Positions 7,925 through 17,115 are shown, counted from the first letter of the stretch. The stretch: 64,000 nucleotides of DNA from Burkholderiales bacterium (GCA_019634955.1 JAHCAK010000021.1:1-64000); one strand, 5' to 3'. The notes: generated from the letters alone by a model not told the origin. A program made the numbers and translations.

Positions 7925-8679
7925 GCCCGGCGGCCACCGCGATCCTCGCCGACGACGAGCCGCTCCTGCGCGCGCAGATGCGCGACGCGCTCGCGACCGT
8001 GTGGCCCGGGCTCGCCATCGTCGCCGAGGCGGCCAACGGGGCCGAAGCGGTGCACGCCGCGCGCGAGCACCGGCCGGCCGTCGCCTTCCTCGACATCGAG
8101 ATGCCGGTGATGAACGGGCTGGAGGCCGCGCGCCTCCTCGGCCCGGAAACGCACGTGGTCTTCGTGACGGCCTACGACCGCTACGCCGTGGAGGCCTTCG
8201 AGCGCGGCGCCGTCGACTACGTGCTGAAGCCCGCCGCGCCCGCGCGGCTCGCGGAGACGGTGAGGCGGCTGCAGGCGCGCCTCGCCGCGCCCGCCCCGGC
8301 CCTCGACGCGCTGCTGGCCGAGCTCGCGAGGCGCCTGCCCGCCAGCGCCCCGCAGCGCCTCAGGATGCTGCAGGCTACCGTGGGCAACACGGTGCGGCTC
8401 ATCGACGTGGACGAGGCGCTCTACTTCCAGTCGGACGCCAAGTACACGAAGGTGGTGACGCGCGAGGGAGAGTCGCTCCTCAAGAAGACGCTCAAGGAGC
8501 TGCTCGCGGAGCTCGACCCCGGGCGCTTCTGGCAGGTGCACCGCGGCACGATCGTGAACGTGCGCGAGATCGCCGCCGTCACCGCGGACGAGTTCGGCCA
8601 CCGGGAGATCGCCTTCAAGGGGCACCCGGCGCGGGTGGAGGTGAGCCGGTCCTTCGCGCACCTCTTCCGCGGGGGTTGA
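7921..8679 (+). CDS. LytTR-family response regulator (pair C)
   Basis: A 252-residue response regulator that begins MSPAATAILADDEPLL at the ATG overlapping the kinase stop. The receiver domain has Asp58 in FLDIEMPVMNG. The LytTR domain (about 150-250) carries QSDAKYTKVV, slightly diverged from QSDEKYTRVV in regulators A and B. The order here is kinase then regulator, as in pair A. It is the third of three paralogous systems in 8.7 kb. Confidence 0.93.
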   Translation: MSPAATAILADDEPLLRAQMRDALATVWPGLAIVAEAANGAEAVHAAREHRPAVAFLDIEMPVMNGLEAARLLGPETHVVFVTAYDRYAVEAFERGAVDYVLKPAAPARLAETVRRLQARLAAPAPALDALLAELARRLPASAPQRLRMLQATVGNTVRLIDVDEALYFQSDAKYTKVVTREGESLLKKTLKELLAELDPGRFWQVHRGTIVNVREIAAVTADEFGHREIAFKGHPARVEVSRSFAHLFRGG

Positions 8680-8772
8680 TCCGCCGCAAGGCGGGCGGGT
8701 GGAGCATATGTTAAGTTCCGTCCCTTCGAGGCGGGGCGCGATGCCGGGCCCCGCGGTCGCGAGGAATCCACC

Positions 8773-9837
8773 ATGAATCGAGCCGTCCGCCAGGCGCTCT
8801 GCGCCGCCGCCCTCCTGTCGCCGCTCGCCGGGCTTCCGGCATCCGCCCAGGTCGTGATTCCGGCCCCGCCGGTGCGCCAGCCGGGGACGCCGGGCCCCGC
8901 GGCCCCCGCGGCGGAGCCCGCCAACTCCTTCGCGGCCTTCCACAAGGCGCGCATGGACGCGACCACGGCGGTGATGAACGAGGACTTCGACGTTCCGGAC
9001 CGGGTCCACGACGAGTACCTCCGGTCGGGGCTGCGCAGCACCCACGGCCTTTTCATGGTCGAGGCCATCCAGTACGGGTGGGACCTGCACTTCAGCACGC
9101 CGGACGACGCCACCGCGATGCGATGGGTCGACAAGTGGGCCCGCGCGCGGCCGGGCTCGCGGCTGCGCAAGCTCGTCGAGGCGATCCGCTGGCAGCGCCA
9201 GGCGTGGGAGGCGCGCGGGGGCGGCTACGCCTCGAGCGTGCCGGGCGAGGGCATGACGCTCTTCCGGGAACGGCTCGCCCGGGCCGCGAAGGCCCTCGAG
9301 GCCGCCGAGCCGGAGGGAAAGCAGTCGCCGATCTGGTACTGGGTCGCGCTCGTCGTCGCCGGCAGCAGCGGCCAGCCGCAGGCGCGGTTCGACGCGCTCT
9401 TCGAGGAGGCGGCCGGGCGCTTCCCGCACTACCACACGCTCTACTACACGCGGATGAACTACCTCCTGCCGCAGTGGGGCGGCAGCTTCGAGGCCGTGGA
9501 TGCCTTCATCCAGCGGTCGGTGGAGCGCACGCGGCAGGTCGACGGCGAGGCCTTCTACGCCTGGCTCTACGTGGACGTGGCGCGCAAGTTCGAGGGCGAC
9601 CTCTTCTCCGGCACGAAGGCGAGCTGGCCCCGGATGCGCAAGGGGTTCGAGGACATGGTCGCGCGCTACCCGGACGACTGGAACCGCAATCTCTACGCGA
9701 CCTTCGCCTGCCGCGCGCGCGACCGCGAGACCACCGCGCGGCTGCTCACGCAGCTGGGCGGCAAGGCGATGCTCGGGGAGGCCTCGCCCGGCCACACGAC
9801 GGACTCCTGCCGCCGGTTCGCGTTCTCGCCCGCCTAG
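8773..9837 (+). CDS. Exported protein, DUF4034-like
   Basis: A 354-residue protein with a cleavable signal peptide (about 1-26, ending ASAQ) and a Pro-rich linker, then a mostly helical, Tyr/Trp/Arg-rich domain. Repeated patterns such as HYHTLYYTRMNYLLPQWGG and AFYAWLYVDVAR resemble the TPR-like DUF4034 family, whose function is unknown. A GAGGA ribosome site precedes ATG 8773. It stands alone between the kinase cluster and the carbonic anhydrase gene. The family call is from residue patterns and is tentative; the coding call is firm. Confidence 0.75.
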   Translation: MNRAVRQALCAAALLSPLAGLPASAQVVIPAPPVRQPGTPGPAAPAAEPANSFAAFHKARMDATTAVMNEDFDVPDRVHDEYLRSGLRSTHGLFMVEAIQYGWDLHFSTPDDATAMRWVDKWARARPGSRLRKLVEAIRWQRQAWEARGGGYASSVPGEGMTLFRERLARAAKALEAAEPEGKQSPIWYWVALVVAGSSGQPQARFDALFEEAAGRFPHYHTLYYTRMNYLLPQWGGSFEAVDAFIQRSVERTRQVDGEAFYAWLYVDVARKFEGDLFSGTKASWPRMRKGFEDMVARYPDDWNRNLYATFACRARDRETTARLLTQLGGKAMLGEASPGHTTDSCRRFAFSPA

Positions 9838-9889
9838 GGGCTCCCGGCGCGGGCGAATACAATGGCGGGATTCCCGACGGAACCCGCCC

Positions 9890-10411
9890 ATGATCTACGA
9901 ACTCGACGACCGCAAGCCCCTCCTCGAAGGCGACAACTTCGTCGCCGACAACGCCGCCGTGATCGGCTCGGTGCTCATGAAGAAGGGCGCCAGCGTCTGG
10001 TTCGGCTGCACGCTGCGCGGCGACAACGAGCTCATCACGCTGGGCGAGAACGTGAACGTGCAGGACGGCTCCGTGATCCACACCGACATGGGCATCCCCG
10101 TGGTGCTGGAAAGGAACGTGAGCGTGGGCCACATGGTGATGCTGCACGGCTGCCACGTGGGCGAGAACTCCCTCATCGGCATCGGCGCCATCATCCTCAA
10201 CCGCGCCGTCATCGGCAGGAACTGCCTCATCGGCGCGGGGGCGCTCGTGCCCGAGGGCAAGCACATCCCGGACAACTCCCTCGTGCTCGGCGTGCCCGGC
10301 AAGGTGGTGCGCCACATGACGGAAGCCGACATCGCCAACAACACCTGGATCGCCGGGCACTACGTCGAGCGCTCGGCGGCCTACCGCAAGGGGCTGAAGC
10401 CTGTCGGCTAG
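9890..10411 (+). CDS. Gamma-type carbonic anhydrase / left-handed beta-helix hexapeptide protein (YrdA-like)
   Basis: A 173-residue protein built from hexapeptide repeats (for example NVNVQDGSVIHTD, LIGIGAIILN, LIGAGALVPEGK), which predict a left-handed beta-helix trimer. The zinc-ligand histidines of the gamma-class are visible in IHTDMG and in VGHMVMLHGCHVG. The family includes cytoplasmic carbonic anhydrase-like proteins (YrdA, CaiE, PaaY), many of unproven activity. Start ATG 9890 gives the normal family length. The VanZ-like frame begins within or just after its 3' end. Confidence 0.93.
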   Translation: MIYELDDRKPLLEGDNFVADNAAVIGSVLMKKGASVWFGCTLRGDNELITLGENVNVQDGSVIHTDMGIPVVLERNVSVGHMVMLHGCHVGENSLIGIGAIILNRAVIGRNCLIGAGALVPEGKHIPDNSLVLGVPGKVVRHMTEADIANNTWIAGHYVERSAAYRKGLKPVG

Positions 10412-10493
10412 CGCCGCCCGCCATCGCGGGGCGCTCGCGGTCTGGGCGCTGCTCGTCGCCTACGCGAGCCTTTACCCGTTCTGGCCGCTGCGC

Positions 10494-11447
10494 ATGCCGG
10501 GGCCGGACGCGCTGGCGGTCTTCCTGCGCCCGAAGGTCATCATCGAGTTCGACATGGCGTTGAACGCCGTGGCGTACGCGCCGCTGGGCGCGATCGCGTG
10601 CCTCGTCCTGCGCGGCGCCAACTCGCCGTGGCGCGCGCGCGCCAAGGCCGTGGCCGCGTGCGCGTCGTTCAGCATCGTGATGGAGTCGCTGCAGTTCTTC
10701 GTGACGGGCCGCGTCGCCTCGCTGCACGACGTGCTCGCCAACACGGCCGGCGCCTTCGCGGGCACGCTCCTCTTCGCCGGCCCCGTCCACGCGCTCGTCA
10801 CGCACCCGCTCGCGCAGGCCCGCGAGCGGCTCGTCGCCGCCGGCGGCTGGGGGGATGCGGGCCTCGTGCTCGTGGTGCTGTGGCTCATCGCGCAGCTCAA
10901 CCCGGCGCTGCCGTTCTTCGAGGCGGGCAACATCGGCGGCGAGGGCGCGCCGGACCCGGGCGAGTTCCTCGTCACGGCGGCGTCGGTGGCGTTGTCGGTG
11001 GCGGGCTTCGGGTTCTTCGTGTCCGTGGTGCTCAAGGGGCCGGGCGGGGCCCTTCGCTGGACGCTGCTGCTGCTCACCGTGGCGCTGTGGTGCAAGTTCG
11101 CCATGGCTTCCGTGATGCTCAAGCCCCACCTCTCGGCCAACTGGGTCACCGAGGGGCGCGTGGCCGGGCTCGTGGCGGGAATTCTCGCCTTCGCGCCGCT
11201 GCGCGGCGTGAACCGTGCCGGCCGGATCTACCTCGCCCTCGTGCTCACGCTCGCGGGCGCGCTCTTCGCCAAGATCTTCGGCGCCTACAGCGCGCTGGGC
11301 GACTTCCTGCGCCTCTTCCACTGGCCGCACGGGCAGCTCGCCACCTTCGCCACGCTCACGCGGTGGATCCACGAGGCGTGGCCGGCGCTGGCGCTCGCCT
11401 GGCTCATCGCGCTCTTCGTCCGGCGGCGCGACGAGCCGATACAATGA
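10494..11447 (+). CDS. VanZ-like family membrane protein
   Basis: A multi-pass membrane protein with the VanZ-like core FDMALNAVAYAPLGAIA, SIVMESLQFF and SLHDVLANTAGAFAG, followed by a second hydrophobic half. ATG 10494 is the first conventional start. The frame, however, is open back to 10398, and codons 10431-10490 encode a hydrophobic helix followed by ASLYPF, the usual N-terminal segment of VanZ proteins. A CTG at 10401 has AAGGGG 7 nt upstream, so true translation may begin there, overlapping the carbonic anhydrase 3' end. The family is linked to envelope and glycopeptide phenotypes, but its biochemistry is unclear. Confidence 0.85.
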   Translation: MPGPDALAVFLRPKVIIEFDMALNAVAYAPLGAIACLVLRGANSPWRARAKAVAACASFSIVMESLQFFVTGRVASLHDVLANTAGAFAGTLLFAGPVHALVTHPLAQARERLVAAGGWGDAGLVLVVLWLIAQLNPALPFFEAGNIGGEGAPDPGEFLVTAASVALSVAGFGFFVSVVLKGPGGALRWTLLLLTVALWCKFAMASVMLKPHLSANWVTEGRVAGLVAGILAFAPLRGVNRAGRIYLALVLTLAGALFAKIFGAYSALGDFLRLFHWPHGQLATFATLTRWIHEAWPALALAWLIALFVRRRDEPIQ

Positions 11448-11472
11448 CGGCCCCGACACGCCCGGCACGCCC

Positions 11473-11781
11473 ATGAGCTTCTACAGGCACCACGTCTTCT
11501 TCTGCCAGAACCGGCGCGAGGCCCCCGAGGCCTGCTGCGCCAACCACGACGCCTCGGCCATGCGCGACTACTGCAAGGGCCGCGTGAAGGCGCTCGGCCT
11601 CGCGGGCGAGGGAAAGGTGCGCGTGAACCAGGCCGGGTGCCTCGACCGCTGCGAGCAGGGCCCCGTGGTCGTGGTCTACCCCGAGGCCGTCTGGTACACC
11701 TACGTGGACAAGGCCGACATCGACGAGATCATCGAGGAGCACCTCGTCAACGGCCGCGTGGTCGAGCGGCTGCGGATCTGA
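11473..11781 (+). CDS. Thioredoxin-like [2Fe-2S] ferredoxin
   Basis: A 102-residue protein of the thioredoxin-fold ferredoxin family. It begins MSFYRHHVFFCQNRR. Cysteines at 11, 21/22, 56 and 60 (AGCLDRCEQGP) are in the positions that hold a [2Fe-2S] cluster. It is a cytoplasmic electron carrier with an unknown partner. The alpha/beta hydrolase start GTG lies 6 bp after its stop, and the VanZ, ferredoxin and hydrolase genes look like one transcription unit. Confidence 0.9.
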   Translation: MSFYRHHVFFCQNRREAPEACCANHDASAMRDYCKGRVKALGLAGEGKVRVNQAGCLDRCEQGPVVVVYPEAVWYTYVDKADIDEIIEEHLVNGRVVERLRI

Positions 11782-11786
11782 CGGCG

Positions 11787-12446
11787 GTGGAGACGCACCG
11801 CGCCACCATCGAGGGCGCCGCCGGCTGCGTCGAGATCGCCTACGCGATCCCCGCGCACCCGGTCGCCGTGGCGGTGGTCGCGCACCCGCACCCGCTCCAC
11901 GGCGGGACGATGGACAATAAGGTCGTCACGACCGTGGCCAGGGCTTTCGCGGACGCCGGCGCGGCCACCTTCCGGTTCAACTTCCGCGGCGTGGGCGCGA
12001 GCGAGGGGCGGCACGACGAGGGCCGCGGCGAGACGGACGACTTCCTCGAGGTCGCCGCGCACGCCCGGCGCGCCGTGGGGGAGCTGCCGCTGTGGCTCGC
12101 GGGCTTCTCCTTCGGCGGCGGCGTGGCGCTGCGGGCGAGCGGCCTCGTGGACTTCGAGCGTCTCGTGCTGGTCGCGCCGGCCTTTCGGAGAATCACCGGG
12201 CACGGGCTGGGCGAGCCACCCGATCCCGCGGACCCGAACCTCGGCGCGCCGGGGCGCCACACGGCCGCCAACACGATCATCCTGCACGGCGACAAGGACG
12301 AGACGACGGTGCTGGCCGACTCGCTCGGCTGGGGGGCGGTCCGCGACGTGCCCGTGCTCGTGGTGCCGGGCGCCGACCACTTCTTCCACCGCAAGCTGCA
12401 CGTGATCCGCGACGTCGTGGGGCGGCTCGCGCGACCGCTTCCCTGA
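11787..12446 (+). CDS. Alpha/beta hydrolase
   Basis: A 219-residue hydrolase from GTG 11787. It has the [14 protein letters not shown] oxyanion region, [11 protein letters not shown], the nucleophile elbow GFSFGG (Ser within GxSxG), an Asp in LHGDKDETT and the catalytic His in [10 protein letters not shown]. This set defines the small esterase family often called YcjY/YghX-like. Substrate unknown. It lies 5 bp after the ferredoxin stop and 11 bp before the ABC ATPase gene, so co-transcription with both is likely. Confidence 0.92.
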   Translation: METHRATIEGAAGCVEIAYAIPAHPVAVAVVAHPHPLHGGTMDNKVVTTVARAFADAGAATFRFNFRGVGASEGRHDEGRGETDDFLEVAAHARRAVGELPLWLAGFSFGGGVALRASGLVDFERLVLVAPAFRRITGHGLGEPPDPADPNLGAPGRHTAANTIILHGDKDETTVLADSLGWGAVRDVPVLVVPGADHFFHRKLHVIRDVVGRLARPLP

Positions 12447-12457
12447 GGCCCGCGCGC

Positions 12458-13372
12458 ATGGCCGGCGTGCTCGAGGCGAAGGGCGTTCGCAAGTCCTACG
12501 ACGGGCGCGAGGTCGTGGCCGGCATCGACCTCTCGCTCGCGCGGGGCGAGTGCTACGGGCTGCTGGGCCCCAACGGCGCGGGCAAGACCACCACGCTGCG
12601 CATGCTGCTGGGGCTCACGGCGCCGGACGCGGGCACGATCACGCTGCTGGGGCACCCGGTGCCGCAGGCGGCACGCGAGGGGCGCATCCGCGTGGGCGTC
12701 GTGCCGCAGGTGGACAACCTCGACCCCGATTTCACCGTGGCCGAGAACCTGTTGGTGTACGGCCGCTACTTCGGCATCCCCGACGCCGAGATCCGCGCGC
12801 GGCTGCCGCGGCTGCTCGAGTTCGCGGCGCTGGAGACGCGCGGCGAAAGCCGCATCCAGGCGCTCTCCGGCGGCATGAAGCGAAGGCTCGTGCTCGCCCG
12901 CGCGCTGGTGAACGACCCGGAGCTCATCTTCCTCGACGAGCCGACGACGGGGCTGGACCCGCAGGCGAGGCACCTCCTGTGGGAGCGGCTGCGGCTCCTC
13001 CTGCGGCAGGGCAAGACGATCCTCCTCACCACGCACTTCATGGACGAGGCCGAGCGCCTCTGCGACCGGCTGGCGATCATCGACCACGGCCGGATGCTGG
13101 CCGAGGGCGCGCCGCACGCGCTCATCGCCGAGCACATCGAGCCGCAGGTCGTGGAGGTGTACGGCGACGGCGTGGAAGGCTGGTACGCCGCGCAGGCGGG
13201 GGCGCTTTCCAGCCGCGCGGAGCTGCACGGCGAGACGGCGTTCTGCTACGTGCGCGAGGCCGAGCCCGTGGTGGCCTCGGTGGGGCGCCACCCGGCGCTG
13301 CGGTTCCTGCACCGGCGCGCGAACCTCGAGGACCTCTTCCTCAAGCTCACGGGGCGGGAGATGCGCGAATGA
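12458..13372 (+). CDS. ABC transporter ATP-binding protein, NodI-type
   Basis: A 304-residue ATPase with Walker [11 protein letters not shown]-loop VPQVDNLD, signature LSGGM, Walker [11 protein letters not shown] and switch His in [11 protein letters not shown]. The C-terminal extension ([19 protein letters not shown]) is typical of DrrA/NodI exporters, which drive ABC-2 type permeases. Its stop overlaps the permease start (ATGA), so the two subunits are made together. The exported substrate cannot be inferred; many non-nodulating bacteria carry this pair. Confidence 0.93.
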   Translation: MAGVLEAKGVRKSYDGREVVAGIDLSLARGECYGLLGPNGAGKTTTLRMLLGLTAPDAGTITLLGHPVPQAAREGRIRVGVVPQVDNLDPDFTVAENLLVYGRYFGIPDAEIRARLPRLLEFAALETRGESRIQALSGGMKRRLVLARALVNDPELIFLDEPTTGLDPQARHLLWERLRLLLRQGKTILLTTHFMDEAERLCDRLAIIDHGRMLAEGAPHALIAEHIEPQVVEVYGDGVEGWYAAQAGALSSRAELHGETAFCYVREAEPVVASVGRHPALRFLHRRANLEDLFLKLTGREMRE

Positions 13373-14142
13373 GCGCGGGGCTGCCGGCTTCCCGCCGCTG
13401 GATTGCCGTCTGGCGGCGCAACTACCTCGTGTGGCGCAAGCTCGCCGGGGCGAGCCTCGCGGGCAACGTGATCGACCCGCTCTTCTACCTGCTGGGCTTC
13501 GGCTTCGGGTTCGCGACCCTCGTGCCGCAGGTGGAGGGCGTGCGCTACATCGCCTTCCTCGCCGGCGGCACGATCTGCTACACGACGATGCTCGCGGCCT
13601 CCTTCGAGGCGCTCTACTCGGGGTTCGCGCGCATGCACGTGCAGCGCACCTGGGAGGGCATCATGAACGCGCCCGTGAGCCTGGAGGACGTGGTGCTCGC
13701 GGAGTGGGTCTGGGCGGCCTCGAAGAGCCTGCTCTCGGGCACGGCGGTGCTGCTGGTCGCGGCGGCGCTGGGCCTCGGGCAGTCGTGGACGATGCTGCTC
13801 GTGGTGCCGCTCGCCTTCCTGATCGGGCTCTCGTTCGCGGGCATGGGCCTCGTGATGACGGCGGTCGCGAAGAGCTACGACTTCTTCACCTACTGGTTCA
13901 CGCTGGTGCTCACGCCGCAGATGCTCCTGTGCGGCGTGTTCTTCCCGACGGCGGGGCTGCCCGGCTGGGTCCAGGCGGTGGCTTCCGCCCTGCCGCTCAC
14001 GCACGCCATCGCCCTCGGCCGGCCGCTCTTCCTCGGCCAGTGGCCCGAGTCGGCCCTCCTGCACGCGGCCGTGCTGGCCGCCTACGGCCTCGGGGGCTAC
14101 CTCCTCGCGCTTCGCCTCTTCCGCCGCCGCCTGCTGGCCTAG
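13369..14142 (+). CDS. ABC-2 type permease, NodJ-type
   Basis: A 257-residue inner-membrane permease with six predicted helices and the family strings [25 protein letters not shown] and [12 protein letters not shown]. It partners the ATPase encoded immediately upstream (4-bp overlap). Its TAG stop overlaps the stop codon of the convergent nsrR gene, leaving no room for a separate terminator between them. Confidence 0.92.
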   Translation: MSAGLPASRRWIAVWRRNYLVWRKLAGASLAGNVIDPLFYLLGFGFGFATLVPQVEGVRYIAFLAGGTICYTTMLAASFEALYSGFARMHVQRTWEGIMNAPVSLEDVVLAEWVWAASKSLLSGTAVLLVAAALGLGQSWTMLLVVPLAFLIGLSFAGMGLVMTAVAKSYDFFTYWFTLVLTPQMLLCGVFFPTAGLPGWVQAVASALPLTHAIALGRPLFLGQWPESALLHAAVLAAYGLGGYLLALRLFRRRLLA

Positions 14143-14603
14143 GGGCGGGCGGCCTTCCGCGTGGCCGGCGGGGCGACGAAGAGCACCTTGCCCAGCGCCT
14201 TGCGGTTCCTCACGACGTCCTCCAGCGTGTACTGGCGAAGCGTCGCGTAGAAGGTATCCACCGCCTTGGCCAGCGCGAACTTGAGCTTGCAGTCCTCGGT
14301 GATGGCGCAGCAGTTCGTGTCCTTCTCGAAGCACTCGGCCGGGATGTCGCCGCCCTCGGTGAGCTTCACGACGTCGCCCACGTTGATCGCCTTCGGGTCC
14401 CGGGCGAGGCGCAGGCCGCCGCCGCGCCCGCGCAGGTTCTCGAGATAGCCTTCCTTGCCCAGGAAATGCACCACCTTGGTGAGGTGGTGCTCCGAGATGG
14501 CGTAGGAGGAGGCGATCTCGGCGATCGTGGCCCTGCCCTCGGGGTGCGCGGCCACGTACATGAGGACGCGCAGGCTGTAGTCGGTGAACGTGGTGAGGCG
14601 CAT
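14139..14603 (-). CDS. nsrR: Rrf2-family nitric-oxide-sensing repressor NsrR
   Basis: A 154-residue regulator. A winged helix-turn-helix (MRLTTFTDYSLRVL, IAEIASSYAISEHHLTKVV) is followed by the Fe-S cluster loop with cysteines at 91, 98, 99 and 105, close to the three-Cys pattern of NsrR. NsrR is a [2Fe-2S]/[4Fe-4S] repressor that releases DNA when NO nitrosylates the cluster. I placed the start at ATG 14603; the open frame continues upstream into the hairpin at 14628-14660. It lies directly downstream of norZ on the same strand, and a matching operator sits in the norZ promoter. Confidence 0.88.
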   Translation of the reverse strand: MRLTTFTDYSLRVLMYVAAHPEGRATIAEIASSYAISEHHLTKVVHFLGKEGYLENLRGRGGGLRLARDPKAINVGDVVKLTEGGDIPAECFEKDTNCCAITEDCKLKFALAKAVDTFYATLRQYTLEDVVRNRKALGKVLFVAPPATRKAARP

Positions 14604-14627
14604 GGCGGCGGGGTGTCCCTGTAATGG

Positions 14628-14660
14628 AAGCGGGCGGGCCCGGATCCGGCCCGCCCGCTT
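14628..14660 (-). terminator. Strong hairpin between norZ and nsrR
   Basis: A 13-bp perfect stem (14628-14640 pairing with 14648-14660) with a self-complementary CCGGATCCGG centre. It lies after the norZ stop and before the nsrR start. There is no clear U-tract on the minus strand, so it may act as an attenuator or RNA-stability element that lowers nsrR expression relative to norZ. Confidence 0.6.
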
Positions 14661-14681
14661 AACTCGCATCCTACATCCAGC

Positions 14682-16952
14682 TTAGGTCGGCTGCACCTCC
14701 CCGGCGGCCTGCGCCGCCTCGCGGCCCGGCTTGCGCAGCAGGGCCAGCGCGTAGAGGCCGAGGAACACGCCGCCGATCGCGAACACGATGTCGCCCGGCA
14801 CGCGCAGCCACACCAGCGTCTCCATCACCGGCGAGTGGATCACTTCCGCCGAGCGGGCGTACCACAGGCCCTCGGTGATGCTGGCATAGGCCTGGTAGAT
14901 GCCGGCCGGGACCAGCGACATGAAGACCATCATCGCGAGCCCGACGTTCAGGCCCCAGAAGGCCGGCGCGAGGTACTTGTCGGCGTGGAAGCTCTTCGGG
15001 AAGAGCCCGCGCAGGCAGAACAGCATCAGGCCGATGCCCAGCATCCCGTAGACGCCGAAGAGCGCGGCGTGGCCGTGGGCGGGCGTGAGGTTCAGGCCCT
15101 GCACGTAGTAGAGCGAGGCGGGCGGGTTGATGGCGAAGCCGAGGATCCCGGCGCCGACGAGGTTCCAGAAGCCCACCGACACGAAGCACAGGATGGGCCA
15201 CTTGTAGGACTCGACCCACGGCGCGGCCTTCGAGCGCTGGTAGGTGTTCCAGCCCTCGAGCCCGATCAGGGTGAGCGGCACGACTTCGAGCGCGGAGAAC
15301 ACGGCGCCGACGGCGATCACGGAGGTCGGCGTGCCCGTCCAGTAGAGGTGGTGCAGCGTGCCGAGGATGCCGCCGAACAGGAAGACGATCGTCTCGATCA
15401 CGATGGCCTTGTTCGCGGTCGTGGCGCGGATGAGGCCCAGGCGCGTGAAGATGAGCGCCACCACGGCCGTCGCGAACACCTCGAAGAAGCCTTCCACCCA
15501 GAGGTGCACGAGCCACCACCGCCAGTACTCGACCATCGCGTAGTGCGTGCGCTGGCCCCAGGTGAGGGAGGCGGCGTAGAAGAGCCCGATGCAGGTGGCC
15601 GACAGGAACACCATGGCGACGAGGCCGCGGGTCTCCGACGGGCGCTTGAGGGCCGGCATCAGCGCGCGGCCGAGGAGGAAGAGCCAGAAGAGCAGGCCCA
15701 CGAAGAGCAGGATCTGCCAGACGCGGCCCATGCTCGTGAATTCCAGGCCCTGGTTGCCGATCCAGAAGGTGAACTCCATCCCCTGGCGCTGCAGCGTGCC
15801 GAGCCAGCTCGTGGCGGTGGAGCCCACGACGATCAGGAGCAGCGCGTAGAAGAGCGCATTCACGCCCAGCTTCTGCAGCTTCGGCTCGTGGCCGGAGAGG
15901 AGCGGGGCGATGTAGAGGCCCGTCGCGAGCCAGGCGGTGGCGATCCAGAAGATCCCCATCTGCGTGTGGATGGTGCGGCTCACGGTGTAGGGGAGCACCT
16001 CGCCCAGCGGCAGGCCGAAGAACGCCTGGCCTTCCACCGCGTAGTGGGCGGTGATGGCGCCCATGCCGATCTGCACGAGGATGAGGCCGATCACCACGAA
16101 GAAGTACTTGCGCACGGCCTTCATCGAGGGCGTGGCGACGAGGTTGAGGAGCGGGTCCTTCGGCGGCGCGGTGGGGTCGGCCGGCTCGTGGTTGGCGGCG
16201 TGGTACCAGAGCATTCCGGCGATGCCGGCGATGAGGAGCAGGATGCTCACGATCGACCAGATGGCGGCCGAGGCGGGAAGGACGTTGCCGACGATGGGCT
16301 CGTGCGGCCAGTTGCTGGTGTAGGAGAGGCCCTTCTCGCCCGGGCGGTCGGTCGCGGCGGACCAGGCCGACCAGAAGAAGAAGCCGGAGAGCGCGTGGCG
16401 GTCCTCGGCGCGGGGGAGGGCGTCGGGCATCATCGCGTACTGCTCGCGCAGCTTGTCGAGGGAAGCGTCGGTGCCGAAGAGCCCCTCGTAGTGCTTCTTC
16501 ACGAGCGAGATGGCGGCGGCGCGCTCGTGGGAGATCGTGAGCGTGTCGGTGGCGGCGTCGTAGGTGTTGGCGCGCATCTCCGTCTTCACGATCTCGTCCA
16601 CCGAGGCCTGCTGGTGGGGCTGGAGCATGGCGAAGGCGACGTTGTAGAGGCGGGCGGCGACCAGGTCGCGCAGCGCCACGGCCTCGCGGTGCAGCCAGTC
16701 GGCCGACCAGTCCGGGGCGACGTAGCTGCCGTGGCCCCAGACGGTGCCGAGCTGCTGGCCGCCGGCGGCGAGCCAGGCGCGCTGGCCGTCCTGGAGCTGC
16801 TCCTTGGTGAAGAGCACGGCCCCGTCGGGCGTCACCACCTTCGGGATGGGCGGGGCGGCGAGGTAGATCTCGCGGCCCAGCCACCCGAGGGCGGCGAAGG
16901 ACAGGAAGAAGACGACGGCGAGCCATCGCCAGAGGTTGCGGGTGGGTTGCAT
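14682..16952 (-). CDS. norZ: Quinol-dependent nitric oxide reductase (qNor)
   Basis: A 756-residue membrane enzyme that reduces 2 NO to N2O with electrons from quinol. Its length and N-terminal fused extracytoplasmic domain (residues about 40-225, rich in family strings such as GQRAWLAAGGQQLGTVWGHGSYV) identify the single-subunit qNor type. The haem-copper oxidase-like core follows with 12-14 helices and histidines in the SRTIHTQMG, VHLWVEGFFEVF and LHHLYWTG regions. An AGGAA ribosome site precedes ATG 16952. The upstream region carries an FNR-type box and an NsrR operator. No other denitrification genes are visible, so detoxification or terminal NO respiration are both possible. Confidence 0.94.
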   Translation of the reverse strand: MQPTRNLWRWLAVVFFLSFAALGWLGREIYLAAPPIPKVVTPDGAVLFTKEQLQDGQRAWLAAGGQQLGTVWGHGSYVAPDWSADWLHREAVALRDLVAARLYNVAFAMLQPHQQASVDEIVKTEMRANTYDAATDTLTISHERAAAISLVKKHYEGLFGTDASLDKLREQYAMMPDALPRAEDRHALSGFFFWSAWSAATDRPGEKGLSYTSNWPHEPIVGNVLPASAAIWSIVSILLLIAGIAGMLWYHAANHEPADPTAPPKDPLLNLVATPSMKAVRKYFFVVIGLILVQIGMGAITAHYAVEGQAFFGLPLGEVLPYTVSRTIHTQMGIFWIATAWLATGLYIAPLLSGHEPKLQKLGVNALFYALLLIVVGSTATSWLGTLQRQGMEFTFWIGNQGLEFTSMGRVWQILLFVGLLFWLFLLGRALMPALKRPSETRGLVAMVFLSATCIGLFYAASLTWGQRTHYAMVEYWRWWLVHLWVEGFFEVFATAVVALIFTRLGLIRATTANKAIVIETIVFLFGGILGTLHHLYWTGTPTSVIAVGAVFSALEVVPLTLIGLEGWNTYQRSKAAPWVESYKWPILCFVSVGFWNLVGAGILGFAINPPASLYYVQGLNLTPAHGHAALFGVYGMLGIGLMLFCLRGLFPKSFHADKYLAPAFWGLNVGLAMMVFMSLVPAGIYQAYASITEGLWYARSAEVIHSPVMETLVWLRVPGDIVFAIGGVFLGLYALALLRKPGREAAQAAGEVQPT

Positions 16953-17012
16953 GGCGGCTTTTCCTTTCCCCCCGGAGGGGTTTTATTGCTGGATACGAAA
17001 TGCACCTTTTAT

Positions 17013-17062
17013 AAGTTGCACATCATATGCAGCTTTAAGCCGCGAACCTTGATATTTTTCAA
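17013..17062 (-). promoter_or_regulatory. norZ promoter: FNR/Dnr-type box plus overlapping NsrR operator
   Basis: On the minus strand, TTGATATTTTTCAA (17049-17062; 9 of 10 consensus bases of TTGAT-N4-ATCAA) is followed after exactly 21 bp by TATGAT (17027 to 17022), a good -10 hexamer. Transcription would start near 17015. A 23-bp dyad AAGTTGCA-N7-TGCAGCTT (17013-17035) has the exact 8-7-8 geometry of NsrR operators and overlies the -10 and start site. The layout predicts activation by a low-oxygen or NO-sensing CRP/FNR factor and repression by NsrR. Confidence 0.75.
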
Positions 17063-17090
17063 GTTGCTGCCAACCGGTGCCCGAAAACGC

Positions 17091-17115
17091 GAAGGCCCGC
17101 GCGGGGCGGGCCTTC
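17091..17115 (-). terminator. Terminator of the dsbD-thioredoxin operon
   Basis: GAAGGCCCG (17091-17099) pairs with CGGGCCTTC (17107-17115); on the minus strand the hairpin is followed by a short T run. Between it and the stop codon lies a perfect 20-bp palindrome (17121-17140, CATCGGAACC and its mirror) that could add a second hairpin. It separates the dsbD operon from the norZ promoter. Confidence 0.7.
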
